A stretch of DNA of 64,000 nt, from the NCBI GenBank assembly GCA_904063045.1, contig CAJFCJ010000007.1:1802222-1866221 (forward strand), written 5' to 3'. A model generated the notes under the pieces. The model was given only the letters and a program-made list of their open reading frames with translations. It searched no databases and was not told the origin of the DNA. This document shows positions 26,401 through 40,617 of this stretch, in pieces. Within the stretch, counting starts at the first letter, position 1, and the number at the start of each line of letters is the position of its first letter. A program made the position numbers and the translations under genes. This stretch comes from Dimorphilus gyrociliatus (Eukaryota; Annelida; Polychaeta; Dinophilidae).

Positions 26401-29400
26401 TAATTTTTCGTTTTATTAAGCATGCAAGTGTTTTGTCACTGGTTCAATCAATGACGAATGTGATGCTGGAGGTAGATGCACTTGTAAAACTGGGTTTTCA
26501 GGCAACAAATGTGACAAGTAAGTGAGATACTGTAATCTTTAAATCAAGACTAATGAAAGGATATTTTGAAGGATAATTGATGGCTATTATTATCCTAATC
26601 TGCACCATTTAACAAGTCAATTTGAAAATGCTATTGATCAAGATGATGCAAGCCTACCTGTCGAACAGAAAGATGAACGAAAATACATTCTACTGAATAA
26701 AGATGTGAGATATTTGTAATAAATTGTCACAGCTAAATGGAGGAAACATGTTTTTCAGATTGAAATTTCTCTCCTGGTTGAGATACCAAAGCCAGGTGCT
26801 TATACGATACTTATAAAATATTCTCCGATAAATTTATCCCTTCGAAAGTTGGCAATTACTTACGTTAGTATGCGAATCATAAAATAATAATGAACTTCAA
26901 AACCGTATAAAACACAGAGAGTACCAAATTCTCTGAATTATAAAGAGCCGAAAGATTTTGCTTTAATTGGAGATAGTGCTGAGTTTACCCTTAGAGCTAT
27001 TGGAGAGGTCATATTTGAGCAGAATGGTACATACAGGTTTTACTTTCAATCTGACAATGATGTTTATTTGGTAAGTAAGTTTAGAAAGAGAGGCAAAATT
27101 TTAAATTCTCAATCTTCAGGATCTTCTTGAGGTCCAACCAAAATTATACAGAACTGCTGAGTCAGATAGGGCCTTGATTACAGAAGTAATTGAACGCCCT
27201 TGTAAAGGCAGTGATGACGACATGTATGTATGAGATTGTACATATTTTATTATATTTTTTATATCTATGTATGAATACTTTCAGGTGCAAGAATTTCTCC
27301 TATGTTCCTCTAGATACTTACGACCACTCTTTGAGCTCTGATTCAAATAAACAGGAAATAAATTTGTCTTTAAGGAAATCACAACCATATGTGATTATAA
27401 TAGAGTATCAAAGTCATTTAGATGTACGAAATACTTCATCGATTTATGTGTCTTCTGAGAACTTGAATGAGCACGAAATATATTCTACGTTTTATCCTTG
27501 TAATTTTCAGTAAGTGAAGTAATAGATAATTGAAAAATACTAATTGTGTTAAATTATAGATTTTCTTGTCGAGCTGTAGTCCAATGGAATAGTACAGACA
27601 ACAATGAATATATGAGCGTTATTCACTCATTTAAGGCTGGAGATGTTTTGTTTAATTTCAGAGATGTTCCTGACAAAATTAGTATAGAGAAACTATATGC
27701 CATTCCTTTATCTATTTGGCATCCAAGTGTTATTGAGCCTCGTTTTTCATGCATTTACAAAAATGGGAAATGCGTTGATTTGGAATTTCCGATTCCTATT
27801 GCATATATTGACATGAATGACGAAATAAATGCTATTACTCTTAAAGACTATCATCCACCAAATCAGCCTCTTGTTTTGCGGCATAGCTTATCGGTATAAG
27901 TCTCACTTATGGAATAATAGAAATACTGTATTTTGATCTTTTTCAGCAACCTTTGACAAAAAATTTCGAAACATCAAATATTGGTCATCATGACATATAT
28001 ATTAGATATTACCAACCGTTTGATAGCTTTGTTAAAAGTGAAGTTATTATTGATGGTGCTGATTTAGTGCCACGTAAGGGCATACTTGAAACGAAGTTTT
28101 GCAATCATATTTTCGGATGTCTAGAAAAAGTTCAATTAGAAAATAGCTATTTTCAGGATTATGGCCAAAGTCAAATAACTTTTCAACCGCCTCGTAATAA
28201 TAAATTTTACTTGGTGCGTATCTTTTTGTTCTCTTGTATATTTTCATAACTATTTTTTTCAAAGGATTCAATTCTTGTTTACAACAAATTTGAAAATCGA
28301 GATATCTCTCAGCTTCCCGAGCATAGTCATCTCCCGCTAACAGAGCAATACGTTAAGGAGTGTAGGGGAAACAACTATTTTGATATCAAGTCTGATGATA
28401 GCGATTTCTGTTTAAAATCAGCTTTAATTTTAACTTCAAATTTTAATGATGGATTGCTGAAATGTGAATGTAACACTTTGGGTTCCGTAAATATTGTTTG
28501 TGACAAATTCGCTGGTCAGTGTAAATGCAAAGAAAATGTAGTAAATCGCCAGTGTACAGCTTGTAAAAGGGGTTATTTTGGATTCCCGAATTGTAAACAA
28601 TGCAACTGTGGTAAAAAGAAATGCAATCCAGTTACCGGAGAATGTATATGTCCTTTTGGAACAACTGGCAAAGATTGTGATAAATGTATTGAAAATCATT
28701 ATAGTAGAAATTCTACATTGTACGGTTGCAAACCTTGCAATTGCAATATTGAGGGCACGAATGGAGTTGAAACTTGCAATTCAACAACAGGGCAATGTCA
28801 GTGTAAAGCTCACACGACAGGAAGAAATTGTGGCATTTGTCTTAACGGCTTTTTTGATTTTCCCAGTTGCAAAGTGTGTAACTGTGACAAGAAGGGAACT
28901 ACAGAAAATGTTTGCGATAAAAAAACCGGATTTTGCTTGTGCAAAGTAAGTTTCTGTGATTAATTATTTTCTCGTAGTGTTATATAGTGAATAAAATACT
29001 GACACCCTTCATGTTTGTATATACTTTACTAGGAAAATGTTTATGGCGAAAGATGCGATCAATGTAAACAATCAACTTTTTATTTGGAGGATAGAAATAA
29101 GCTTGGTTGTACCAAATGTTTCTGCTTTGATAGAAGTATGATTTGTGATTCGTCGACTTTGAGACGAATCAAAATATTTTCTGCACAGGACTGGAAGTTA
29201 TCAAATGATGTGAATGAAACTTTGATGGCTAATTCTCAGAATGATACATCATTTGTTTTGATGAAAAATGCAATGAAAAATTATACTTGGTTCTGGCATG
29301 CTCCAAAGGAATACGTAGGAAATATGTTGAAATCATATGGCGGAAAATTAATATTAACATTAAATTTTGAAATGTCAACATCTGGAAATACTTTTGGTGT

Positions 29401-32400
29401 GGATAAATACGATATCGTACGAATTCAGGTAAATTTAAGTTTAAAAATTTTGTTTATAAATTATAAATATGTTAACTCTTCAGTCTAAGGAACAAACTGT
29501 TAAACTAAATTTAAAAGGCCGACATTTGCCCAATGTGGGACAGGAATATATTATTGATATAAATGAAGTATATAAGTGTTTTTATGCACCAGGAAAAATT
29601 TTTTAATAAAGTATTTTACAGACTAGTTTCAGTAATATGGACGGAAGTGAAGTTGATAGGAGTGCTTTCATGCGCCTGTTATCTAATGTGGAGTCCATTC
29701 AGATTCAAGCAAATTGGATGATTCCTGTCGAGAAAGTATCCCTTAAAGGAGTATATCTAGATTCAGCTGATGAAACTGGCACTGGAAATATTGCTGAAAA
29801 TGTAGAACGTTGTGAATGCGAATCTCATTTTGTTGGAAATTCATGCGAGGTAAATTATTATTAATGTATAATATATTACACACAAGTTTTGAATAAACTC
29901 TTTCCATTAAAATTTTTTTAGAGATGCGATGATGGATATTACATTGACGGAAGTATCTGTCGACGATGCCTTGATAAATGTAATGGAAGATCTACGGAAT
30001 GTGACCCTCTAACTGGAGACTGCAAGGTTAGGGAGTTTTGCAAGTGTGAAAATATGCTAGATGTAATCTTTTTCAGAATTGTGAGATGGGATTCACTGGA
30101 CCAAAATGTATGAAATGTGCCGATGGTAAAGGTATTGATAGAATCACTGGAAATTGCGTCAAGTGTGCTTGTCCAACGGAACAAAACAGGTAAGATCTAT
30201 TAGTATAGGTAGTAAAGCTTTAGATTAAACATATGTTTTCAACAGTAACGCAAGAACCTGTAAAAATAGTCCATGGAACGGAAATGAAATGGAATGTGTG
30301 GGATGTAACGAAGGGTATATGGGAGAAAAATGCGAAATGTAAATGTGTATAGGGGAGTTTCTGTTGGGAATTATAATTTTTTTTTTATCACGCAGCTGTG
30401 CTCCTCACTACTTCGGTAATGCAATGGAAAGCAATTGCACAAAATGTGAATGTAATTCCAACGTTGATGAGAGTATCCGATTTCCGTGTGATAGACAGAC
30501 TGGAAAATGTTTAGACTGTCTGAATAATTCGACTGGTTGGAATTGTGAACGTTGTTTAGATGGATTTTTCGGAGATGCTATAATCAAAAAGAATTGTCAA
30601 AGTAAAGAGACCATCTGGTCTAGGAATTTATCAGCAATTTAAAGTTTTAAAATTTTTCAGAATGCCAATGTGATTCTAAGGGAACTGAGAAATGTGATTC
30701 TGAAACTGGTGTTTGCAAATGCAAACAGAATTTTGTCGGAAAGTTTTGCGATTCCTGTGAAGTAAGTTTACTTTAAAAATCTTTCTATTCATAAAGTAAT
30801 ATACTTTCAGACTGATCATTATCTCGCCAATAGTCTCACTTGTGAACCATGCAATTGTCCGGAAAAGCTAACGCACAATAATTCGTTAGATAATTTTTTT
30901 TGTTTAAATATTATGTTATTAACATTTCTTCTTTCAGTTGTAATGCTAATTCTGGACAATGCCCATGTAAAAGTAACCTTTTAAGTGGTCGAAGCTGTAG
31001 CAGCTGTAAAGATGGTTATTACGGAACCCCTTTAAACTCACAAAGCTCAACACTTTGTTACAGTATATACCTTCTTGCTTTCAAATAATTTAATTATAAA
31101 GTTTAATTTTCTTTAGAATGTGACTGTTATAAGAACGGTGCTAAAAGTTGCAATAAAGAAACAGGAGATTGCATGTGTGATGAAGGTCGTACAGGTGATA
31201 AATGTGAAAAATGTAAACCTGGATGGCTTGCGGTTGGAAATAAATGCCGAATATGTGATGAATGTGTTATGCTCCTGGTTAAGTTAGTATTAAATATAGT
31301 AAGGTACCAGAAACAGAAATATTTACTATCACAGCGACACCAAAGTTCTTCTTGAAAATATCACTTCGGTTAAGGACGATTTAGATGCTACACACGTAAG
31401 TGTAACGACTCTCACTCGCCTCAGAAAACTTAATGAAACAGTTTTAGAACTCTCAGTAAGAATATTTTTTCATAGTAATGTACTAGAGCATTCTTTTATA
31501 TGTACTATTCAACAGCCAAAAGTAGATGATATGGAAATAGTTAATAATGAAAATTGGAGAAATGATATGTTAAAAGAGAATAATACCCTTCACCAAATGT
31601 TTAATGATCTTTTCGATGACTCAATACAAAAGGTTCATCATCGTTCAACAATATTAGCAACTGAAAGCCAACAATTGGGTGACAGTGTTGGGAAAAATCT
31701 AAATCTTAAAAATCTGCTTGAGTCAGTTTCTAAAACAGTTGCCTACGTAATGAGAGTACACAAATTAATTAAACAAGGGGTTAATGCATCTGATGTAAAT
31801 CACTTGCTAGAGAATGCCAGAAAAGCACTCGATGAAATAGATAAAGTTGACATCAAAAATGATTGGATGTATACTAATTCAACATTAAACCTTTTACAAA
31901 CACGTAAGTTAATAATTGATAATGAGAATGTTTAAAGTAACTTTATATAAAATAAATTAGTTACAAGCGACGTAGAAGCTCTGCAAAATCAAACAGAAAG
32001 CAACTCCGACATTGTTAGTTCTTTAACAATGCGATTGAATCGTCTGATTGAAAAATTACATATAAGTGGTGATATAATGGAAAATCTCGATAGGAAGACC
32101 GGAGTGATTAAACTCAGACTAAAGGAAGTTTCTGGAGAAGTCACTGATTTAATGAATCAAGTATCGAGTTTGAAAAAGATAAATTCTTCAATATTCACAC
32201 TACACAGTGAATGTAAGAATAAACTTATGGAAAGTAAAAACTCTTATGAGCAAAATGAAAATGCTCTATCAAACCTAACAGAACAATGGTCTAAATTTCT
32301 TAATTTAAGAGATTTAGATATTTTATATAAGGAACTAAACGAGAGCAAATACAATTTGGATAAAAAGAGTGTGGAAGCATTTAGTCATTCAAAAAAATTA

Positions 32401-35371
32401 ATGAGTGATCACGAAGAAATAACGATGTTAGTAGTATAGCAAATCGCATTCATTTCATAAAGCTTGTATTTTAATATTTTTAAAATTAACCAAGATGTAT
32501 TATTATACTCAGTAGTGTAAATGATTAAAGCATAGAAGTGTATATAGTATTTTTTTCTTAGGTTGCTAAAAGAAACGTATAATAAGACTTATGCCGATGC
32601 TGCATCCACTGCCTATCAAACTATTGCAAATTTGTACAATAATGCTTCAAAAGAAGCCAAAAATGCGTTAGAATTGTCTCAAGAGTCTCTGATAAAAGTA
32701 ATTTGCATTTGACATATATAATGAACTTCCTTCAAAAAAATCTCTTTCAGTCAACAGATATGGAAAGTGATGCTCTGAATTCTGCCCAACAAAGTAATCG
32801 TACAATCGCCAATCTAAGAGAATCTTTGGGAGAAATTCACTGTTTGTATATCTTTTGTCTATAGCTAAAAAAATTGTACATATATCATTCAACAGATATG
32901 CAAAGGAGCGTGGCTAACATGAAATCTACTTCTGTATCTAAAATTGAAGACGAAACACGTGATCTCGAAGCCGACTTCGATAAATCGCTCAGAAAAAAAA
33001 TAAATGCTGCAGAAATGACCGAAAAAATTCAAAAATTGAATGATGAGGCTGATTCTCTTCAGTCAAACGTAAATGCTGGAAAAAAGAAAATGGATAAACT
33101 ACACGGCGATTTGAAAACTTTTCTTCTTAACGCAAGACAACTACAGGATGGTTTTTCAGATTCTACGGATGATTTGAACAAGATAGGATCCAATCTACAA
33201 AAGTCTGAGGCTCACGAAGCGGACATAATGAGAGAAAAGAAAACTCTGAAAACAAACGTTGACGAGTTGAAAACAGTTATGGATAAAATGCGAACAAAGC
33301 TTAGTGAAATGCGCCATCATATTGAAACAGCGAGAAATCTATTGAATGCAGATTTAGCAATATACTTTAATGGTACCAGTTATATACAAGCACATTATAG
33401 TCCAAAGGAAACTAATGTAACTCCGGAAAAAATGGTGCATAATAAACTTCATATGTCTGTGTTTCCTTTCGAAGGCGTCTCAGGAACTTTAGCGTATTTT
33501 GGTCCGTCAACCAGTAGTAACATTGAACTCAATGATTTCTTTTTGCTAGGAATTAAAGATAAAAAACTTGGTTTGGTGACAAAAATCGGAAAGAAAAAAA
33601 CATATCTTGATCTTGAAATTCCAGTTAAGAATATATTAGTAAATGATGTCACAGATAGGGCTGACTGGGTTGAAATAAAAGTTGAACGACAGGCCAACCT
33701 TGTAAAGTTATTAGTGGGAGATAAATCTAAAAACGTCACGGTTTCCAGTGAAGAAGATTTTGTTTTCGATCATACAAATACAAAAATATACTTCGGAGGT
33801 ATTCCGGAGAGTGAAATTCTCATAAATAAACTTTTAGCAGAGTATGGCTTCGAGAAAAATTTGTCCAAGGCCGGTATATGCTCTGGTATCGAATTCAACA
33901 ATTACATGCTCTCTCTATATAATTTTGATGATGCAGAGAATGTAGAAAACTATAAAAATACGTATGTATAATAAGATTTAATTGATCTTAACACTTGGAG
34001 ATATTTGATTTTCAGCAAAAAGAATTCTCCGGGGCCTCGTATGAAATACTTAGATGGAGAAAGCTATCTTATGGATACGTACACTAATAGTACTCCTCAT
34101 AATTCATATTTATTCAAAAATATTGAAGGAAATGGCATTCTCTTCACTTTAATCAGAAAAGATGCAAACAATACGTCCCCTATTTTTATCATACTTAAAG
34201 ATAAAAAGGTATACACTCAAATTTGATATATTGAAAAGATCAGAAAATACTTTTAATTTTACAGATCAACTTTCTTCATGGGAAACATTATTCAAGCTTC
34301 TTCCAGATTCCATTCGAAGATAAGGATAAGAATTATCCAATTAAGACATTCGGTCTAGAATTATCAATTGAACAAACTAAAAGAAATGTAGTCAGAATCG
34401 AATTAAATCAAGATGACAATGGGGATGATATACTAGGAGGAAGTGGTGAGTTTCAAACATAATTCCCGTTTACTTTTTCAGCTTGTGATATTTTTTAGCG
34501 ACTAAGGTCAAGTTGATGCCTGAACTAAAAAGATATTTCACAAATTTTGAGGGAAATGGTCACGTATTTGTTGGAGGTTCGCCTGAAATTTATAAAAAAT
34601 ATCTGAAGAAATTCACTGATTTGCCGAAGAATAACATAAAAAGCTGCTACAGTCCTCGATTGTATAGCCCCCTTGCAGGGAACAAAAAATTGTCACTTTG
34701 CCCAACAAGTGACTATCCAATAAAGATTGTATCTTTTCCTCGTGTAACGAATAATGCATATTTAACAAACAGTCGACTTAGCAATCTCAAGTTTAAAGAA
34801 TTTATCCTCACTGTTCGTTTTAAAGTATGGAGAAATAATTCAGACGGTCTTATATTAGTTATGAGTGAGATACCATCTTCTTCGCCAAGAATAATTGGAT
34901 TTTCAATGTATTTACTTGATGGTCGAGTTCATGTTCTCGCTCGAGTAAACAAAGACCCAATTCGTAAAATTATCAGTCAAAGTCCTGTAAATGATAGAGA
35001 ATGGCATTTTATAACAATTCTTAGGACTTCAACCGATCTCTCAATATTTCTTGACGATGGCTTACTAGTCAAACTCTTACCGAGTGGACATATGCCAGTT
35101 TTTTATTTGGGTGGTATAAAATCTGAAGCTCTGTATAAGGATTTAATACACGAAAATATAGACTCATTCAAGGGCTGCTTCGCTGACTTCACCTATTATG
35201 AAGCGTTAGTAATTTTTTCACAAATATTTGTAAAGTAATGTATTCTGTTACAGTGATATGGAGGATCATTCAACGGATAAAAAAGAATTTTATCAAGTTG
35301 TAGACTTCAAAAAAATGATGGAGAAACGCGATTCCGTGAATTTTGGAAAATGTTCGGATCAAGATGATTAG
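23412..35371 (+). CDS. LAMA5: Laminin alpha chain, alpha-3/5 type, ending after LG3
   Basis: Thirty-seven exons sum to 3215 aa; the first are 23412-23756, 24042-24467, 24524-25229, the last 34499-35204 and 35254-35371. In order: signal peptide (MLVSVVVFLAII), LN domain, a run of Cys-rich LE modules (24.5-26.5 kb), an L4b-like domain typical of alpha-3/5 chains (26.6-28.4 kb, GYYYPNLHHL), more LE, an L4a domain (29.1-29.8 kb), more LE to about 31.27 kb, the CDECVMLL junction, the coiled-coil arm (31.3-33.3 kb), then LG1 (33.35-33.96), LG2 (34.0-34.7) and LG3 (34.7-35.37). The frame ends at TAG 35369-35371 and no LG4/LG5 follows. Family role: basement-membrane heterotrimer; LG1-3 bind integrin, LG4-5 bind dystroglycan. 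The start was chosen as the first ATG giving a signal peptide. Confidence 0.95.
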
Positions 35372-35412
35372 ATTAGTTTAGTTGTATGACATGAGATATA
35401 CTATATGCACTA

Positions 35413-35418
35413 AATAAA
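35413..35418 (+). terminator. Laminin polyadenylation signal overlapping the REPS end
   Basis: AATAAA 42 bp after the laminin stop and 13 bp before the stop codon of the opposite-strand REPS gene, so the 3' ends of the two transcripts must overlap. Confidence 0.55.
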
Positions 35419-35430
35419 TACATGATGAAA

Positions 35431-37372
35431 TTATGTAAAAGGTCGCAAGTGTTCAAGTTGTATCTCCAAAGCGATGCGCTGCTCCATAACTTCCTGTAAT
35501 TCTTGGTTTAATTCTGTATTTAATCTTGTTAGTGTAGAATTTCTACGCTTTTGTTTGCGCAACATCGATATTAATTCTTTTCTATTAGCATTCTTCAGTT
35601 GTTGACTTAGATCTCTTTCACTATCAATTAGATTGGCCTGTGCAGAAAGCTTAAATCAACAGGAATTAAAAAAATGATCTATTTATTATACTCGATTATA
35701 ATCTAAGGATACAGCTCGTCTATGTCTCTCCAAGGAGGAAATAGTTTGCTTAGCTGTTGCCTTTTCAAGGGAAGAGTAAGCAGTTACTGAAGTTGACCCA
35801 ACAGGTCTTGGAGGAACAGCAGGTGGCATACTCTTCGTCAAATCCAGGTTCTCTGCAGTTGTCACAATTCAATATTCAAATCATCTCTACTTTTATATTT
35901 ACCCCGAAGAAATATACCGCCAGAAAGTGTGTTATCCATAGAGGAACTCCTTGCATGTTTTGAACTCTCGTTAGTAATGGGGGGAGGCAAAATAACATTA
36001 GCTGTAGATCCATCTGTATTAGAAGATCCTTTAAATTTTTAATACAATACACGTTTTGATTTAAAAATAAATTACCAGGAGGTGCTTTTTTTGGTGTTGG
36101 TCTAGGTCTTGCTGTTTCATCATTTACGGCGGTATTTGCTGTTTAATTAATAGTTTAACTTTGATCGATAAGAATCATAAAAACATACAATCTAAAATAG
36201 TAGGTGAAGCCCGAACAGCAACCGGTTGCATGATATTATGTTCCTTTGTGAAAATATATATATATATATATATTATACAGAGAAGATACAATATATTCGA
36301 TTTTCGAATTGTCTCTGAAATATAGTAAATTTAATTACTCACTGGATCAGGTGCAATTGGCGCAAAATCAAAGTTAGTTGGCTTCACTGACGGAGAAGAA
36401 ACAGCTGAACTAGATCTACTATCAATTACTTGTTGCCAAATAACGGGACTTGGTGGAGAGATTCTTTTCATTGTTGAACCTTGAGGAAGATCTGAAGCAA
36501 ATGGTTCTTCGGAGAGGGGTACGTAAGGTGTGAGAGACGATGGTAACGAATCAGGCAGGTCAATTTTGTTCCGTCTCAAGACTACCAAGTGCATTGCTAT
36601 ACAAAATTCTTCTAGAGAAAGCAAACCATCTCCATTAAGATCTGATAGCTGCCATATTTTAGCCAATTCATGAACGGGTAATCGAGATTTTTCAAAATAG
36701 TCTTTCGCAACTGCTCCACTTATGGAGCCTTGTCTATCAGGTTGCATCGTGTGAAATTGTTTTGTGTAATAGTCCCTTTGCTCGTCAGTAATTGTCCATA
36801 TATCATCCATGCTATCAGTTTCACTTGAGGTTACTGAAGAGGAGTCTGTTCTTACATTCGTCCAGGAGGAATTACCGTCATTTCCTAATAAACCTTTATC
36901 GTCCCTACAATCTTCACTGTCGAAATTTTCCCAGGCATCAGTAGGAGGTGATTCATCAAAATCAGCATTATTATTATTGGCAACACTCATTTTGCTTCGA
37001 GATTTGTAAACGTTAAAACGTGGTAACGGTAAATTTTCGGCTGTATTCTTATCGTTCAGATTTTGAAGACTTACAGATTTGCCAGCCTGAGCTGCAGCTA
37101 TTAACTTTAGAGCAACGAAAAATTGAGTTTTCTCAACCCCATAAGCTGATATACCGCAGGTAATAAAAATCTAACGAAGAAAAAATTTAGTTTATGATGA
37201 AGATGCCACCGTATTGGCTTACCAACTGCAAGATATCGGACGGCAAACCAGACAGCACAAAGAGATTAGTAACTTTTTCAGCTACTGCAATATTTGATTG
37301 TCGGGATTCACAAGTTTTAAATAACTCTGTAAAATAGTTTATTTCTGGCTCACTCAACTCAATAGCGTCCAT
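35431..37372 (-). CDS. REPS1: REPS-type EH-domain protein (RalBP1-associated)
   Basis: Seven exons on the minus strand: 37223-37372, 36343-37170, 36189-36243, 36076-36138, 35918-36028, 35692-35852, 35431-35637; 524 aa. A divergent N-terminal EH domain (LSEPEINYFTELF) is followed by LPLPRF. The second EH domain (WTITDEQRDYYTKQF...LSDLNGDGLLSLEEFC) has an EF-hand loop. A Pro-rich stretch (PPAVPPRP) could bind SH3 domains. The C-terminal coiled coil is the RalBP1-binding region in family members. REPS proteins link Ral signalling to receptor endocytosis. The start is the ATG of MDAIELSEPE. A possible donor at 37074 was not used, because the sequence reads through in frame to the conserved LPLPRF. 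Confidence 0.92.
36256..36275. repeat. (AT)n microsatellite in REPS intron 2
   Basis: Alternating TA dinucleotides inside the 99-bp second intron of REPS. Simple repeat, no coding role. Confidence 0.7.
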
Positions 37373-37656
37373 TATCACTGATGAGAGTTAAGCCGAAAAA
37401 CATTCTGAAATTACCGTGGTAAGTAGACATTTTCAAAATGTAATTTTCGTATTTCAAGAAACAATACGAATAATCCGAAGCGTCAATATTTGACATAAAA
37501 AATTAGAAAAAAGGAACAAGTAAATTCTTCATGTAGAAATCAAATACGAAAATAACTCGATGTGCGTTCTTGTTCCCGTTGGCGCCATTTTGGTTTTGGT
37601 TCTCTCCTGAAAGCTTCTTCTGTGAGCTAAATTGCTTTACGCTAAATCTATTGGAA
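37373..37656. promoter_or_regulatory. Divergent promoter, REPS / RBBP4
   Basis: 284 bp between start codons. GGCGCCATTTT at 37581-37591 is a YY1-like motif on the minus strand (AAAATGGCGCC). No TATA box. Confidence 0.45.
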
Positions 37657-39157
<1,501 letters not shown>

Positions 39158-39228
39158 AATAGAAAGTGCGTTTGTTCTTTTTTGTCTTCTTACCGTTGTA
39201 GATATACTATCGCTTAATTTTAGTTTTT

Positions 39229-39234
39229 AATAAA
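39229..39234 (+). terminator. Polyadenylation signal of RBBP4
   Basis: AATAAA 72 bp after the RBBP4 stop and 10 bp before the stop codon of the convergent TAB2/3-like gene. Confidence 0.5.
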
Positions 39235-39243
39235 ATAAAATAA

Positions 39244-39858
39244 TTAAGAACTCCGTTGTTTAGTGGGCTTGCTCCCCTTAGGCATATTACACTGTTCACA
39301 GTTTCGAGCACTAGGTTCATTCAAAAAAGTACAATATTCACATCCCCATCGGTCGGTCCGCGTATCTAACACATTTGATCTGTTTAATAAATGCTGAGGT
39401 GGCGGAGTGCCTGGTGGGCGACAAACCCCTCCAAATCGATTTGGAGCAAAGCCTGCAAGTATATTTGAATCACCACGAGTCTGTGGTAGTGGAGGTCGAC
39501 ACTCATACAGGGGTTTCTGTGCATCTTGATGACCACAAGTATCAATTTCACGAGTTATTAACTGAATTCGCAACATTAAGTCTCTCTTCTCTTGATAAAT
39601 TTTATTGAGAGCGTCTTGACTTATTGTAGTAGTAGAACTACAATTTGCCAATCTTCTTCTGGCAATTTCTTTTTCTCGATCCTGAACGTCTTGCCGCAAC
39701 AATCCTAAGCGAGCTCTTGCAGCATTATTTTGATTCACCAAAAATTGTTTACTTCTAGCCTGCTCATAAAGTAGAGCCTCTAAATAATCCTCGTGTTGAG
39801 ATACATTATTTTTAGCATTCTTGTCTGAAAAGTCTAAATAAAACTGCTCCGACGACAT
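39244..39858 (-). CDS. TAB2/3-like protein with C-terminal NZF finger
   Basis: Single exon, 204 aa. An N-terminal and central helical region (about 25-115, rich in Arg, Glu, Leu) is followed by a Pro-rich linker. It ends with a RanBP2/NZF zinc finger, WGCEYCTFLNEPSARNCEQC. The ubiquitin-contacting TF pair after the second Cys and the WxCxxCTFLN...CEQC pattern match TAB2/TAB3, adaptors that bind Lys63-linked ubiquitin and recruit TAK1. Coiled coil followed by NZF is also the TAB2/3 C-terminal order. However, the protein is much shorter than vertebrate TAB2 (about 690 aa) and has no visible CUE domain. It may be a shortened TAB or another NZF protein. The first ATG with good context is used. 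Confidence 0.6.
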   Translation of the reverse strand: MSSEQFYLDFSDKNAKNNVSQHEDYLEALLYEQARSKQFLVNQNNAARARLGLLRQDVQDREKEIARRRLANCSSTTTISQDALNKIYQEKRDLMLRIQLITREIDTCGHQDAQKPLYECRPPLPQTRGDSNILAGFAPNRFGGVCRPPGTPPPQHLLNRSNVLDTRTDRWGCEYCTFLNEPSARNCEQCNMPKGSKPTKQRSS

Positions 39859-39912
39859 TTTGATCAACCGGTCTCAAACTTGAGCGGTATCGATAGTGAC
39901 CGGTTGAACAAA
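39859..39912. promoter_or_regulatory. Very short bidirectional promoter, NZF gene / MPC2
   Basis: The start codons of the divergent genes are 54 bp apart, the shortest head-to-head gap in the window. The promoter must overlap both 5' ends. Confidence 0.6.
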
Positions 39913-40496
39913 ATGTCGATTGTTTATAGGTCATTGATAAATAACGTTGGTAAATTCGTTCCACGGAGATTACAACCGTTTTGGGAACATGAAGCAGGTA
40001 GAAAGAATAATTTTCAATATGATGTTATTAATAACATGTAATTTCAGGTCCAAAAACAATTTTTTTTTGGGCACCAGCTTTCAAATGGGTATACATTGGT
40101 TAAATAAGCATTATTTACTGTAATAAAACTTTGATTGTATTAACAGGGATTAGTTATAGCTGGTCTAGCTGACTATGCACGACCGGCTGAAAATTTGAGC
40201 CTCGCCCAATCCGTTTCCCTGACTGCAACAGGTATTTTCATTTTTTCGCGATGGTTATATAAGAGGTTATGAAGTGTCAAAGCAAACCTCTTTTTGTCAT
40301 CAACCGATTAATTATAAGATAGACAGTGTGTTACCTATCTGATTTTTCAGGATGCATCTGGGCAAGATATTCCTTAGTTATAATTCCCAAAAATTGGAGT
40401 TTATTTTGGGTCAACACTTTCCTGGCAATAACAGGATTCTCTCAAATTGGCCGTATATGGAATTATGAACAAAAAAAGAAAAAGGAGCAAGAGTAA
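39913..40496 (+). CDS. MPC2: Mitochondrial pyruvate carrier 2
   Basis: Exons 39913-39997, 40048-40088, 40147-40231, 40351-40496; 118 aa. Conserved blocks FFWAPAFKWGLVIAGLADYARPAENLS and ARYSLVIIPKNWSLFWVN identify MPC2, with three membrane spans and a basic tail (NYEQKKKKEQE). MPC2 and MPC1 form the inner-membrane pyruvate importer. MPC1 is not seen in this window. AATAAA at 40544-40549 is the likely polyadenylation signal. The exons are small, so the gene is invisible as a single open frame. Confidence 0.96.
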
Positions 40497-40543
40497 AATA
40501 GACTTTTTCGAATTATTCTATTCTCTCTGTTTTGCATAACGTT

Positions 40544-40549
40544 AATAAA
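40544..40549 (+). terminator. Polyadenylation signal of MPC2
   Basis: AATAAA 48 bp after the MPC2 stop, about 70 bp before the TATA box of the next gene. Confidence 0.5.
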
Positions 40550-40617
40550 TAATAAATTACTGATAAGAACTGATAATGTTAGTTGTGTTGACCTAGCAGA
40601 CCCACATTGTTTTATAC

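Noticed and set aside
31390-31456. Strong GTAAGT donor near 31396 inside laminin exon 28
   Set aside because: Reading through gives good coiled-coil heptads (VTTLTRLRKLNETVLELS) and keeps the frame to the next exon; could still be a minor alternative site.
37071-37170. Possible intron starting at a GTAAGT donor near 37074 in REPS
   Set aside because: Sequence continues in frame to the family-conserved LPLPRF and into the next domain without a stop, so no intron is needed.
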